A DNA stretch of 64,000 nucleotides from an uncultured Kocuria sp. (GTDB lineage Bacteria > Actinomycetota > Actinomycetes > Actinomycetales > Micrococcaceae). The number at the start of each line of letters is the position of its first letter. The stretch's first letter is position 1. Below the pieces are notes generated by a model. The model ran no database searches and was not told the origin of the DNA. It saw only the letters and a program-made list of their open reading frames with translations. Below, one piece after another: positions 1 through 7,852 of this stretch. Made by a program: the position numbers and the translations under genes. The stretch is from positions 1 through 64,000 of the forward strand of contig NZ_CANMRA010000012.1 of the NCBI RefSeq assembly GCF_947500125.1, given 5' to 3'.

Positions 1-35
1 GAGTAGGACACCGCCGGACCACACCAGAAAGGGTC

Positions 36-65
36 GAGCCCCCGCACCACACGGTGCGGGGGCTC
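36..65. terminator. Rho-independent-type hairpin at window start
   Basis: A 13-bp stem, GAGCCCCCGCACC and its complement, closes on a 4-nt ACAC loop and is followed shortly by ATTT. It probably ends a plus-strand gene lying mostly outside the window; the TAG at 4-6 could be its stop, but too little is present to call it. Confidence 0.6.
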
Positions 66-113
66 CCCGCATTTAACCACCCGTTCCGGCGCCGCACCGC
101 CCCCACATGCCAC

Positions 114-140
114 AGGCCCCCACCACCACGGTGAGGGCCT
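114..140 (-). terminator. Imperfect hairpin after the AGPS-like gene
   Basis: AGGCCC and GGGCCT arms enclose an inner ACC/GGT pairing, just past the stop of the minus-strand FAD enzyme gene. The stem has internal mismatches, so this is a weak terminator call. Confidence 0.35.
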
Positions 141-160
141 GCTCCCGTGCACGAGGGCGA

Positions 161-1834
161 TCAGCCGACGATCTTGCCCGGGTTGAAGTTGCCGCCCGGA
201 TCCGCCGCGGCGAACAGGCTGCGCATGAGCTGCACACCCTCGGGGGAGACGTCCTGCTCCATCCAGGGACTGTGCTCCAGCCCCACTCCGTGGTGGTGGG
301 ACAGCGTCCCGCCGGCGTCGATGAAGGCCTGCTGGATCGCGCTCTTGATCACGGCGTACTCGCCGTGCGGGTCCGCACCGATCTCGTAGCCGAAGGTGAA
401 GTAGAGGCACGCCCCGGCATGGTACGAGTGGGACATGTGGGACATGATCCACCCGGTCTTGCCCTGCGACGCGAAGGCCCGGTGCGCGGCCTCGTAGACC
501 GCCTGGTGCACGGTGGTGAGCTTGGACCACGGTGCGGCGGTCTCGGAGACGTCGCCGATGGTGTTCTGCTCGAGCAGGAAGTCGCGCAGGTACGGGGTGT
601 CGAACTTCTTCTGGTCATAGAGCGCGCCGGGGCCGGCTCCGAGCACGAGCGCGCCCTGCTTCTTCACGATGCCGGCCACCGTCTTCTTCCGGCGCTCGAC
701 CTCCGGCTTGCTGCCCTCGAAGCACACGTAGGCGATGCACATCGCATCGGTGTCCCAGCCGCGGCGCCGCATGAGCTCCCACAGCAGGTCCTGGCCCTTG
801 GCCGTGACCTTCTTCTTCAGGGTGGCGGGGGCCTTCTGGGTGGACAGGGAGAACGCGGTCTCGTGGGCGTCGGAGACCCGGGCGAAGGTGGTGCTGACGC
901 CGGACCGAGCGATCCCGCGCATCGCGGTGAGCGCCTGCTGCCACGTGGGGAACATGTACGCGATGACCTCGCGGTGCTCGGCGATGCGGTGCACGTGCAC
1001 GTCGAGCTGGGTGATCACGCCCAGCCGGCCCTCGGAGCCGATGATCATCTCCCGCAGGCTCGGACCGGTGGAGGTCGAGGGGAGAGGGCGCAGCACCACG
1101 GTGCCGCCGGGGCGGACCACCCGCAGGCCGCGCACGATGTCGGCGATGTCCCCGTACTTGTCGGACTGCATCCCCGAGGACCGCGTGGCGGCCCAGCCGC
1201 CGAGGGTCGAGTGCGTGAAGGAGTCCGGGAAGTGTCCCAGCGTCCACCCGCGGGCGTTGAGCTGCTCCTCCATGTCCGGACCCAGCACGCCCGCCTGGAT
1301 CGTGGCGAGACCGGAGGTCTCGTCGAGGGAGAGCACCTGGTTCATCCGGCCCAGATCCAGTGAAACGATCGTTCGTTCCTCTGCCGCGTCCGGCTGGAGG
1401 CTGCGGGAGATGCTCGTGCCGCCCCCGAACGGGATGACCACGAGATCGCGCTCCACCGCCAGCCGCAGCACCTGGGCCACCTCGTCCTCGCTGCCGGGGT
1501 ACACCACGACGTCGGGTACGCGCGCGAACTCGCCCGCCCGGGTGAGCAGCAGCTCGGTGACGGACTTGCCGGCCCAGTGCACGATCCGCAGCTCGTCATC
1601 GAGCGTCAGGTGCTCGGCGCCGGTGATGGCGGCCAGTGCCTCCAGGAGGGAGTCCTCGGCCCGGGAGGCGGGGACGCGCACCGTGGAGAAGTCCATGGTG
1701 TCGCGCTGCCGGGGCCGCAGGTCCACGTCCAGGGCGTTCTTGACGAACGGGGCGAAGGCGGGCTTGTTCGCGTACTCGAAGTGCACGCCTTCCTCGCCCC
1801 ACCCCCACCACTTCATGTGCTTCACGTGTGCCAT
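161..1834 (-). CDS. Alkyl-dihydroxyacetonephosphate synthase-like FAD-binding enzyme (AGPS family)
   Basis: 557 residues. An FAD-binding type 4 domain covers about residues 110-300, with the GGGTS flavin loop. The segments HSTLGGWAATRSSGM, STGPSLREMIIGSEG and GVIT closely follow the eukaryotic alkylglycerone-phosphate synthase pattern. Near the C-terminus GGTLSHHHGVG (His513-515) matches the AGPS active-site triple-His motif. In that family the enzyme swaps the acyl chain of acyl-DHAP for a fatty alcohol, forming an ether bond. CAGGAGAG precedes the ATG. It is the third gene of a minus-strand operon (SDR, PlsC, this), 40 nt after PlsC. Bacterial homologues are usually annotated only as FAD-binding oxidase. 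The neighbours (fatty acyl-CoA reductase, SDR, PlsC) make the ether-lipid role the best reading, but the activity is inferred. Confidence 0.8.
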   Translation of the reverse strand: MAHVKHMKWWGWGEEGVHFEYANKPAFAPFVKNALDVDLRPRQRDTMDFSTVRVPASRAEDSLLEALAAITGAEHLTLDDELRIVHWAGKSVTELLLTRAGEFARVPDVVVYPGSEDEVAQVLRLAVERDLVVIPFGGGTSISRSLQPDAAEERTIVSLDLGRMNQVLSLDETSGLATIQAGVLGPDMEEQLNARGWTLGHFPDSFTHSTLGGWAATRSSGMQSDKYGDIADIVRGLRVVRPGGTVVLRPLPSTSTGPSLREMIIGSEGRLGVITQLDVHVHRIAEHREVIAYMFPTWQQALTAMRGIARSGVSTTFARVSDAHETAFSLSTQKAPATLKKKVTAKGQDLLWELMRRRGWDTDAMCIAYVCFEGSKPEVERRKKTVAGIVKKQGALVLGAGPGALYDQKKFDTPYLRDFLLEQNTIGDVSETAAPWSKLTTVHQAVYEAAHRAFASQGKTGWIMSHMSHSYHAGACLYFTFGYEIGADPHGEYAVIKSAIQQAFIDAGGTLSHHHGVGLEHSPWMEQDVSPEGVQLMRSLFAAADPGGNFNPGKIVG

Positions 1835-1874
1835 CTGCGCAGTACTCTCCTGGTTCTCGGGGGGCTGGTGGTGC

Positions 1875-2660
1875 TCAGGCGTCGATGCGCGGCCGGTGCT
1901 CGGCGTAGAGCGCCCGCACCGAGGCCTCGATGCGGCCGTTGAACGAGGAGGTGGGCTCCTTCTCCCGGGCGACCAAGGGCTCGCCGACGGCCACGACCAC
2001 GCGGGGCCGACCGCGGCGCGGCCACCGCGTGCCGTGCGGCATGGCCTCGTGCGCCCCGATCAGGGCGACGGGCAGCACCGGCACGCCCACGGCCTTGGCG
2101 AGACCGGCGGCGCCGATCTTGAAGGACGCCATCTCGCCCGTGCGGGAGCGCGTCCCCTCGGGAAAGACGAGCAGCGGCACACCCGCCTTCAGCAGCTGCT
2201 TGGACAGCCCGCGGTTCGCTCCGGTGCCCGTCCGGTCCACCGGGAACGCGTTGAAGATCAGCTCGGTGAACAGCCGCTTGTGGGGTGCGGTGAAGAAGTA
2301 GTCCGCGGCCACCCCGGTCGCCAGGTTCCGGCGCACCCGCGGGGGCACGGAGCCGAGGACGAGGGGCGCGTCGAGGTGGCTGGAGTGGTTGGCCACCACG
2401 ATGCAGGGACCGTCGAGGGCCTCGGCCGCCGGATGGGTCACGACCGTGCGGCGCACGGTGCGGTAGGCGAGCCCCTGCAGGAACACCCGCTGGGCGATCC
2501 GGCGGGCCAGGCGGCGCCGGGGATCCTGGAAGCGCGCGGGATCCAGCTGCGCGGAGGAGGCCGGTGGGGCGGGCGGGGCCGGCTCGGCGGCGGAGGAGGT
2601 GCCCCCGCCGTCGATGGACCGCCGGACCGGGACCGGGTCGTGATCCTTGCGGTGCTTCAC
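1875..2660 (-). CDS. plsC: PlsC-type 1-acyl-glycerol-3-phosphate acyltransferase
   Basis: 261 residues from a GTG start whose GTGA overlaps the stop of the upstream SDR gene, so the two are probably translationally coupled. The N-terminal 50 residues are Pro/Ala-rich and disordered. The acyltransferase core shows NHSSHLD (H-x4-D catalytic motif), FPVDR (motif II) and FPEGTRSRTG (motif III, phosphate binding). The family puts an acyl chain from acyl-CoA or acyl-ACP on the sn-2 position of a lysophosphatidate at the inner membrane face. Placed between an SDR and an AGPS-like gene it could acylate 1-alkyl-glycerol-3-phosphate, or act earlier on DHAP; sequence alone does not decide. A longer open frame upstream lies inside the SDR gene and is not used. 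Confidence 0.85.
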   Translation of the reverse strand: MKHRKDHDPVPVRRSIDGGGTSSAAEPAPPAPPASSAQLDPARFQDPRRRLARRIAQRVFLQGLAYRTVRRTVVTHPAAEALDGPCIVVANHSSHLDAPLVLGSVPPRVRRNLATGVAADYFFTAPHKRLFTELIFNAFPVDRTGTGANRGLSKQLLKAGVPLLVFPEGTRSRTGEMASFKIGAAGLAKAVGVPVLPVALIGAHEAMPHGTRWPRRGRPRVVVAVGEPLVAREKEPTSSFNGRIEASVRALYAEHRPRIDA

Positions 2661-3445
2661 GAGCCGGCCGTCCGTTCCTTCTGGCGGGCCGAGGCGACCA
2701 GCCCCGAGATCCGGCGCACCGCGGAGCGCGGCAGGTGGCGCAGGGCGAAGCCGAGGAGCCGGTAGCGCTTGGTGGGCATCGAGAGCACCTTGCCGCGGGC
2801 GACGTCGTCGAGCGCCTCCTCGACCACTCGCTCGGGGCTGAGCCACATGAAGGAGGGGATGGAGGACCCGCTGATGCCAGCGCGCTCGTGGAACTCCGTG
2901 CGCACCCAGCCGGGCAGCAGGGCGGTGACGTGGACCCCCGTCCCGTGGAGCTCCACGGCCAGGGCCTCGGTGAACGCGGTCGTGTAGGCCTTGATCGCCG
3001 AGTACGAGCCCATCGTGACCAGTCCGGCGGTGGAGGAGACGTTGATGATCCAGCCGGAGCCGCGTGCCGTCATCGCCCGGGCCGCCGCCGAGGAGAGGAC
3101 CAGCACGGCCCGGCACATGACCTCGAACGCGCGGTCGTGGGCGCCGGTGTCCGGGTCGGCGAAGCGGGTCTTCACGGAGAACCCGGCGTTGTTCACGAGC
3201 ACGTCCACGGGGTGCTCGGGATCCTCGACCCGGGCGGCGACGCGGTCCACGTCGGCGCGGTCGGAGAGGTCCGCGGCCAGCACCTCGACCGGCACGCCGT
3301 GCTCCGAGCGCAGCCTGGACGCCGTCTGCTCGAGGCGGTCCGCATCGCGGGCCACCAGGACGAGTGCATTTCCCCGGCGGGCCAGAGCCTCGGCGAACGC
3401 GGCGCCGATGCCGGACGTCCCCCCGGTCACGAGAGCGGTAAGCAT
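2657..3445 (-). CDS. SDR-family oxidoreductase, possible alkyl/acyl-DHAP reductase
   Basis: 262 residues, a classical short-chain dehydrogenase. TGGTSGIG near the N-terminus is the dinucleotide loop, NNAG follows in the middle, and the catalytic Ser plus YSAIK (YxxxK) lie near residues 135-155. The C-terminal 60 residues are basic and amphipathic, suggesting loose membrane contact. It is first in a minus-strand operon with PlsC (4-nt overlap) and the AGPS-like gene. The mammalian ether-lipid reductase that follows AGPS is also an SDR, so reduction of 1-alkyl-DHAP is a plausible role, though the family is too broad for sequence to prove it. The ATG lies 7 nt after a TAGCCT box with no Shine-Dalgarno, consistent with a leaderless transcript. 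Confidence 0.8.
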   Translation of the reverse strand: MLTALVTGGTSGIGAAFAEALARRGNALVLVARDADRLEQTASRLRSEHGVPVEVLAADLSDRADVDRVAARVEDPEHPVDVLVNNAGFSVKTRFADPDTGAHDRAFEVMCRAVLVLSSAAARAMTARGSGWIINVSSTAGLVTMGSYSAIKAYTTAFTEALAVELHGTGVHVTALLPGWVRTEFHERAGISGSSIPSFMWLSPERVVEEALDDVARGKVLSMPTKRYRLLGFALRHLPRSAVRRISGLVASARQKERTAGS

Positions 3446-3452
3446 GAGATCT

Positions 3453-3475
3453 AGGCTACACTACGGTAGCCGTAG
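3453..3475. promoter_or_regulatory. Nested palindromes over the SDR -10 box, likely TetR operator
   Basis: The minus-strand -10 TAGCCT (3458-3453) is overlapped by GGCTAC-N6-GTAGCC (3454-3471), which interlocks with CTACGG-TAG-CCGTAG (3461-3475). The site lies in the 148-nt divergent gap between the SDR operon and the reductase gene. A TetR-family gene sits at the end of the plus-strand unit. Binding here would block the leaderless SDR promoter and could also control the divergent unit. Confidence 0.55.
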
Positions 3476-3593
3476 CGCAGTCGGGTGCGGTCCGCTCGAG
3501 GGGCGCCGTCGTCGCCCGCCGGGCGGGGTCCGCCCGCAGCCCCCCGCCCGCTCCGCACCGGCCGCGGACCAGCACACCACCGGAGGAACACCG

Positions 3594-5852
3594 TTGACCG
3601 AGACCCCCACCACGCGCGTCCTGCTGACGGGAGCCACCGGCTTCCTCGGACAGGCGGTGCTCGAACGGCTGCTGTCCGCCCACGAGGGGGTGCACGTCAC
3701 CGTCGTCGTCCGGCCGAAGGGCAGCATCAGCGGTGAGCAGCGACTGCGGCAGCTGCTGCGCAAACCGGCCTTCCGCACCTGGCGGGAGGCGGTGGGCGAG
3801 GACGAGGCCAAGCGGGTCTTCGCGGAGCGCACCGCCGTGCTCGAGGGGGACCTCTCCGCCCTCGCGGGCATCACGGAACCGTTCGACGTGGTGATCCACT
3901 CCGCCTCGACCGTGTCCTTCGACCCGCCCATTCACGAGGCCTTCAGCACGAACGTCGGCGGCGCCACCGGTCTCTACGACGCGCTCCTGGCCTCCGGACA
4001 GGACCCGCACGTCATCCACGTCTCCACCTGCTACGTCGGCGGGATCGCCAAGGGCCTGCGTCCAGAGGCGCCCGTGGACCACGACGTCGACTGGGCCGCC
4101 GAGTTCGAGGCCGCCCAGCGGGCGCGCGACGAGGCCGAGATGGCCTCCCGCACCCCGGAGCGGCTGCAGGCCATCATCGACGACGCCACGGCGGACCACG
4201 GTAAGGAGGGCCCCAAGTCGGTGGCCCGCGCCGCGGAGACCGCGCGCGAGGAGTGGGTCCGCACCCGCCTCGTCGAGTACGGGCGGACCCGGGCCCAGTC
4301 CCTCGGCTGGACCGACATCTACACCTTCACGAAGGCCCTGGGCGAGCGCGTCGCCGAGCAGAAGTGGGCGGGCGGCGGACACCGTCTCTCCGTGGTCCGT
4401 CCCTCCATCATCGAGTCCGCGCTGCGCCACCCGTACCCCGGCTGGATCGACGGCTACAAGGTGGCCGATCCCCTGATCATGGCCTACGCGAAGGGCGCCC
4501 TGCCGGAGTTCCCGGGGCTTCCGGACTCCGTGCTCGACGTCATCCCCGTCGACTTCGTGGTCAACGCGATCGTGGCGCTGGCCACGGAGGGGCACCGCGC
4601 CCCGTCGGGCGCGGTCACCCCGGACGGGCAGGCGGACCCCGCCCCCGCGTACTACCAGGTCTGCTCGGGCGCCTCGAACCCGCTCCCGTTCCACCAGATG
4701 TACGAGAACGTCCGGTCCTTCTTCCTCGCCCACCCCCTCGAGGACGCCGACGGCAAGCCCATCCGCGTGCCCGAGTGGAAGTTCCCCGCCAACAACGCCG
4801 TGGAGCGCTCGCTGGCGGTCAAGGAGAGGCTCTCCGCGGTGGGTGGCCGGCTCACCTCGGCGCTGCCCGCGACCTCCCGCACCCGCGAGTGGGCCAACTC
4901 CCTGCACCGCATGCAGTCCGGTCTCGGTTCCCTGCGCACGTACGTGGACCTGTACCAGTCCTACACGCGGACCGAGATGATCTTCGACGACGCCAGCACC
5001 CGGCAGCTCAACGACTCGCTGCCCGCCGGTACGCCCGAGGACCGGACCTTCGACGTCCGGTCGATCGACTGGGCCGACTACTGGAAGAACGTGCACCTGC
5101 CGGCCCTGACCACGATGACCAAGGCCTACGGCCGGCTCCAGGCGGCCTCCAAGCGGCGAAACGCGACCAGGCGGGGTCTCAGCGAGGGCACGGACGTGCT
5201 CGCGGTCTTCGACCTCGAGGGCACCGTCCTGGACTCCACGGTCATCCGCCAGTACCTGCAGCTGCGCCGCCGGACGCTCCACCTCGCGAAGTGGCCCGCC
5301 GAGGTCGCCGACCTCGTCTCGAGCGCCCCGACCTACCTGAAGGCCGAGAGGCGGGACCGCGGGGAGTTCATCCGGGCGTTCATGCGCCGCTACCAGGGCG
5401 TGCCCGCCGAGACCGTGCGGGAGCAGGTGGCCGGTCCGCTCGGCCAGGACATGCGGCGCCTCCTGCGCCCCGGGGCCCTGACCCGGATCGAGGAGCACCG
5501 CGCCGCGGGGCACCGGACGGTACTGGTCACCGGGTCCATCGACCTGCTCGTGGAGCCGATCGCCCACCTCTTCGACGAGGTCGTGGCGGGCCGGATGGAC
5601 GAGCGCGACGGCGTGATGACCGGCTACCTCGCCACGCCGCCCCTGGTCGACGAGGCGCGGGCCCAGTGGCTCAAGAAGTACGCGGAGCAGGGCGGCTACG
5701 ACCTCTCCCGCTCCTACGGCTACGGGGACTCCCACGCGGACGCCAGCTGGCTGCTGCTCATGGGCCACCCCTACACGGTCAATCCCGACCTGCCTCTCTC
5801 CCGGCTGGCCCGGAAGAACCACTGGCCCATCGAGGACTGGAAGACCGCCTGA
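3594..5852 (+). CDS. Fatty acyl-CoA reductase-like SDR fused to a HAD-IB phosphatase domain
   Basis: 752 residues from TTG at 3594, with GGAGGA 6 nt upstream. Residues 1-520 form an extended SDR/NAD-binding-4 domain: LLTGATGFLGQ dinucleotide loop, VSTCYVGG, and YTFTK as the YxxxK catalytic pair, as in alcohol-forming fatty acyl-CoA reductases. Residues about 535-752 form a HAD-IB domain with FDLEGTVLDS (nucleophile Asp, usual second Asp replaced by Glu), VTGS (motif II) and GYGDSHADASW (acidic motif). The reductase half could supply fatty alcohol to the divergent AGPS-like enzyme; the phosphatase half may dephosphorylate a lipid phosphate. Both substrates are inferred. The TetR gene follows 38 nt downstream, so the two are likely co-transcribed. 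Confidence 0.8.
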   Translation: MTETPTTRVLLTGATGFLGQAVLERLLSAHEGVHVTVVVRPKGSISGEQRLRQLLRKPAFRTWREAVGEDEAKRVFAERTAVLEGDLSALAGITEPFDVVIHSASTVSFDPPIHEAFSTNVGGATGLYDALLASGQDPHVIHVSTCYVGGIAKGLRPEAPVDHDVDWAAEFEAAQRARDEAEMASRTPERLQAIIDDATADHGKEGPKSVARAAETAREEWVRTRLVEYGRTRAQSLGWTDIYTFTKALGERVAEQKWAGGGHRLSVVRPSIIESALRHPYPGWIDGYKVADPLIMAYAKGALPEFPGLPDSVLDVIPVDFVVNAIVALATEGHRAPSGAVTPDGQADPAPAYYQVCSGASNPLPFHQMYENVRSFFLAHPLEDADGKPIRVPEWKFPANNAVERSLAVKERLSAVGGRLTSALPATSRTREWANSLHRMQSGLGSLRTYVDLYQSYTRTEMIFDDASTRQLNDSLPAGTPEDRTFDVRSIDWADYWKNVHLPALTTMTKAYGRLQAASKRRNATRRGLSEGTDVLAVFDLEGTVLDSTVIRQYLQLRRRTLHLAKWPAEVADLVSSAPTYLKAERRDRGEFIRAFMRRYQGVPAETVREQVAGPLGQDMRRLLRPGALTRIEEHRAAGHRTVLVTGSIDLLVEPIAHLFDEVVAGRMDERDGVMTGYLATPPLVDEARAQWLKKYAEQGGYDLSRSYGYGDSHADASWLLLMGHPYTVNPDLPLSRLARKNHWPIEDWKTA

Positions 5853-5890
5853 CCGCCGGGGGCGGCGGACGGCGAGCAGGAGGGGCACCG

Positions 5891-6466
5891 ATGGGCGACG
5901 ACGACCGGACCGATCCGCGGACCGTCACCACCGACAAGAAGATCACCGCGACGGCACTCGCCCTCCTCCGGGAGGGCGGGCCGCACCGGGTGAGCATCGA
6001 GGCGGTCTCGGCGGCCTCCGGCGTGGCCAAGACGTCGATCTACCGCCGCTACGCCAACAGCCTGGAGATGCTCGAGGGGGCCCTCCAGGACGCCGTGGCC
6101 ACGTACTCGCCGCAGCGCCCGAGCGCCCCGGCCGGCTGGGACGAGGGTCTCGCCGAGGCGCTGGACTTCCTGCTGCACGACATGGGCATCGGCGTGGCGG
6201 TCTCGCTGCTGAGCGACCCGGACTCGGAGACGTCCCGGATCCTGCGGACGCACCTGGTCCGGCCGCGCGTGGAGCGGCTCAAGGAGATCCTCGCCGCGGA
6301 GACGGCGGCGGGACGGCTGAGCCCGGACCTGGACGTCGACGTCGTCCTCGACTTCGTGCTGGGCTCCGCCTACTCCCACGTGGCCCGGTACGGGAGCCTG
6401 GACGAGGACTGGCCCCGGCGGGTGCACCGGACCCTGACCGGCGTGCTCGAGGCGCACCGACCCTGA
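5891..6466 (+). CDS. TetR/AcrR-family transcriptional regulator
   Basis: 191 residues from ATG 5891, with AGGAGGGG 6-7 nt upstream. The N-terminal helix-turn-helix is VSIEAVSAASGVAKTSIYRRY at about residues 34-55, typical of the family. The C-terminal half is an all-helical ligand domain of the TetR_C type. It follows the reductase/HAD gene by 38 nt and probably regulates this locus, binding the nested palindrome in the divergent promoter at 3453-3475. The effector may be an acyl-CoA or fatty alcohol, which is a guess from context. Longer upstream extensions of this frame lie inside the preceding gene. Confidence 0.85.
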   Translation: MGDDDRTDPRTVTTDKKITATALALLREGGPHRVSIEAVSAASGVAKTSIYRRYANSLEMLEGALQDAVATYSPQRPSAPAGWDEGLAEALDFLLHDMGIGVAVSLLSDPDSETSRILRTHLVRPRVERLKEILAAETAAGRLSPDLDVDVVLDFVLGSAYSHVARYGSLDEDWPRRVHRTLTGVLEAHRP

Positions 6467-6488
6467 CCGGCGCGGAGCGCCCCCCGGC

Positions 6489-7766
6489 TCAGAAGACCTC
6501 CCGCTCGTCGGGGCGCTGGGCCAGCTCCGAGGCCACGTAGTCCTCGACCGCCGTCTGCGTCGCCACGTCCTTGCCGGCGCGCTCGGAGAGGAACCACCGG
6601 TGCTCGAGCACCTCGTGCACGATCTCGGCGGGCTCGAGCTTGCGGCGCATCGGTGGAGTGACCGCCTCCATGATCGGGGAGAAGACCTCGCGCATCCACA
6701 GCTGGGCCACGAGCTCCTCGGGCAGACCCGGATAGAGGTCCTGTCCGAGCTGGGCGATGTCGGTGAGCAGCCGGCGCGCCTGGTTCTCGTGGGCGCTGAG
6801 ACCCGTGAGCCGCTGCAGGCGACGGGTGTGGTGGCCGGGCTCCACGACCTGGGGGCGCAGCCGGATCCGGCCGTCGACCGTGTCCATGGAGGCCTCCTCG
6901 ACGTCGAAGCCGAGCTCGTTGAGGCGGCGCACCCGCTCCACCACGCGCCAGCGCTCGTCCATGCTGAAGGACTCCTCGACCGTCAGCTCGCGCCACAGGA
7001 ACTCGTAGGTGGCGACGAGCCGGTCGGAGACGTCGAAGGGGTCCACCAGGTCCGCGATGTCGTGCCCCTCCTCGACAGCACCGGCGAGCAGGTCCATGAT
7101 CTCCCCGGCCACGTTCGTGCGGGCCAGCTCGATGTCGTAGCCCCGCTGGCCGCGCGTGAGCTGCGGATGGATCTCGCCTGTCTCCGCGTCCACCAGGTAG
7201 GCGGCGAACGCGCCGGCGTCCCGGCGGAACAGCGTGTTGGAGAGCGAGACGTCGCCCCAGTAGAAGCCGGAGAGGTGCAGCTGCACGATCAGCGAGGCGA
7301 GCGCGTCCACGAGCCGCTCGACCGTGGCGGCGCTGGGACCGGCCGAGAAGATGGCCCGGTAGGGGAGGGAGAAGCTCAGGTGGTCCGTCACCAGGGCCGC
7401 CGGCAGGAGCTCTCCCTCGGGGGTGTACCGGTCCGTGACCACGGAGTCCGGCACCACGGAGGGGATGCCCATGCGCTGGAGCCGGCGCAGGGTGGCGTAC
7501 TCGTGCCGGGCGTAGTGGGGAACGGTCTCCTTGACGGCGACGACCTTCCCGCCGGCGTGGGCGAAGCGCACGACGTGCCGGGAGATCCCGCGGGGCAGAG
7601 CGGCGAGGACGTCCTCCGGCCACTGCTCGAGGGGCGTGTCCCACGGCAGCTCGAGCAGTACCGGGTCCGGGAAGGCCGTCTGGATGGACACGCTCCCGGA
7701 CCGTCCGCCGCGGGCGGAGTCGTTCTGGGGCGCGAGGGGGAAGCGGGGGTCGAGGGAACCCTTCAT
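6489..7766 (-). CDS. DUF4032 protein with kinase-like (Lipopolysaccharide kinase/InaA) fold
   Basis: 425 residues from ATG 7766. The N-terminal half resembles an atypical protein kinase: VAVKET supplies the ATP-site Lys, YWGDVSLSNTLF fits the catalytic-loop Asp/Asn pattern, and LVDAETG stands where the metal-binding DFG would be. The C-terminal half is the DUF4032 domain found across Actinobacteria. No membrane segment is seen. Substrate is unknown. The ATG lies 8 nt after a TAGCAT box with no Shine-Dalgarno, suggesting leaderless mRNA; a GTG at 7691 (start of VSIQTAFPD) is an alternative closer to family length. It is divergent from the RpiR-type regulator. Confidence 0.7.
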   Translation of the reverse strand: MKGSLDPRFPLAPQNDSARGGRSGSVSIQTAFPDPVLLELPWDTPLEQWPEDVLAALPRGISRHVVRFAHAGGKVVAVKETVPHYARHEYATLRRLQRMGIPSVVPDSVVTDRYTPEGELLPAALVTDHLSFSLPYRAIFSAGPSAATVERLVDALASLIVQLHLSGFYWGDVSLSNTLFRRDAGAFAAYLVDAETGEIHPQLTRGQRGYDIELARTNVAGEIMDLLAGAVEEGHDIADLVDPFDVSDRLVATYEFLWRELTVEESFSMDERWRVVERVRRLNELGFDVEEASMDTVDGRIRLRPQVVEPGHHTRRLQRLTGLSAHENQARRLLTDIAQLGQDLYPGLPEELVAQLWMREVFSPIMEAVTPPMRRKLEPAEIVHEVLEHRWFLSERAGKDVATQTAVEDYVASELAQRPDEREVF

Positions 7767-7774
7767 AACGGGCC

Positions 7775-7780
7775 ATGCTA
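7775..7780 (-). promoter_or_regulatory. Leaderless -10 box (TAGCAT) for the DUF4032 gene
   Basis: TAGCAT reads on the minus strand 8 nt before the ATG at 7766. No ribosome binding site lies between, fitting a transcript that starts at or next to the ATG. Confidence 0.45.
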
Positions 7781-7839
7781 GCAACCGGGGCGGTCCTGGT
7801 CCCGCCGCGGGCCCTCCCGCGCTCGATCCCCGTGGTGGT

Positions 7840-7845
7840 TAGGGT
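7840..7845 (+). promoter_or_regulatory. Leaderless -10 box (TAGGGT) for the RpiR-type gene
   Basis: TAGGGT ends 7 nt before the GTG at 7853. The distance equals the usual -10 to +1 spacing, so transcription probably begins at the start codon. Confidence 0.45.
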
Positions 7846-7852
7846 GGTGAGG

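Noticed and set aside
3456..5888. 810-residue open frame on the minus strand opposite the reductase/HAD gene
   Set aside because: It is the reverse of a gene with clear domains, has no ribosome site and is His/Arg/Gly-rich, as expected for antisense frames in GC-rich DNA.
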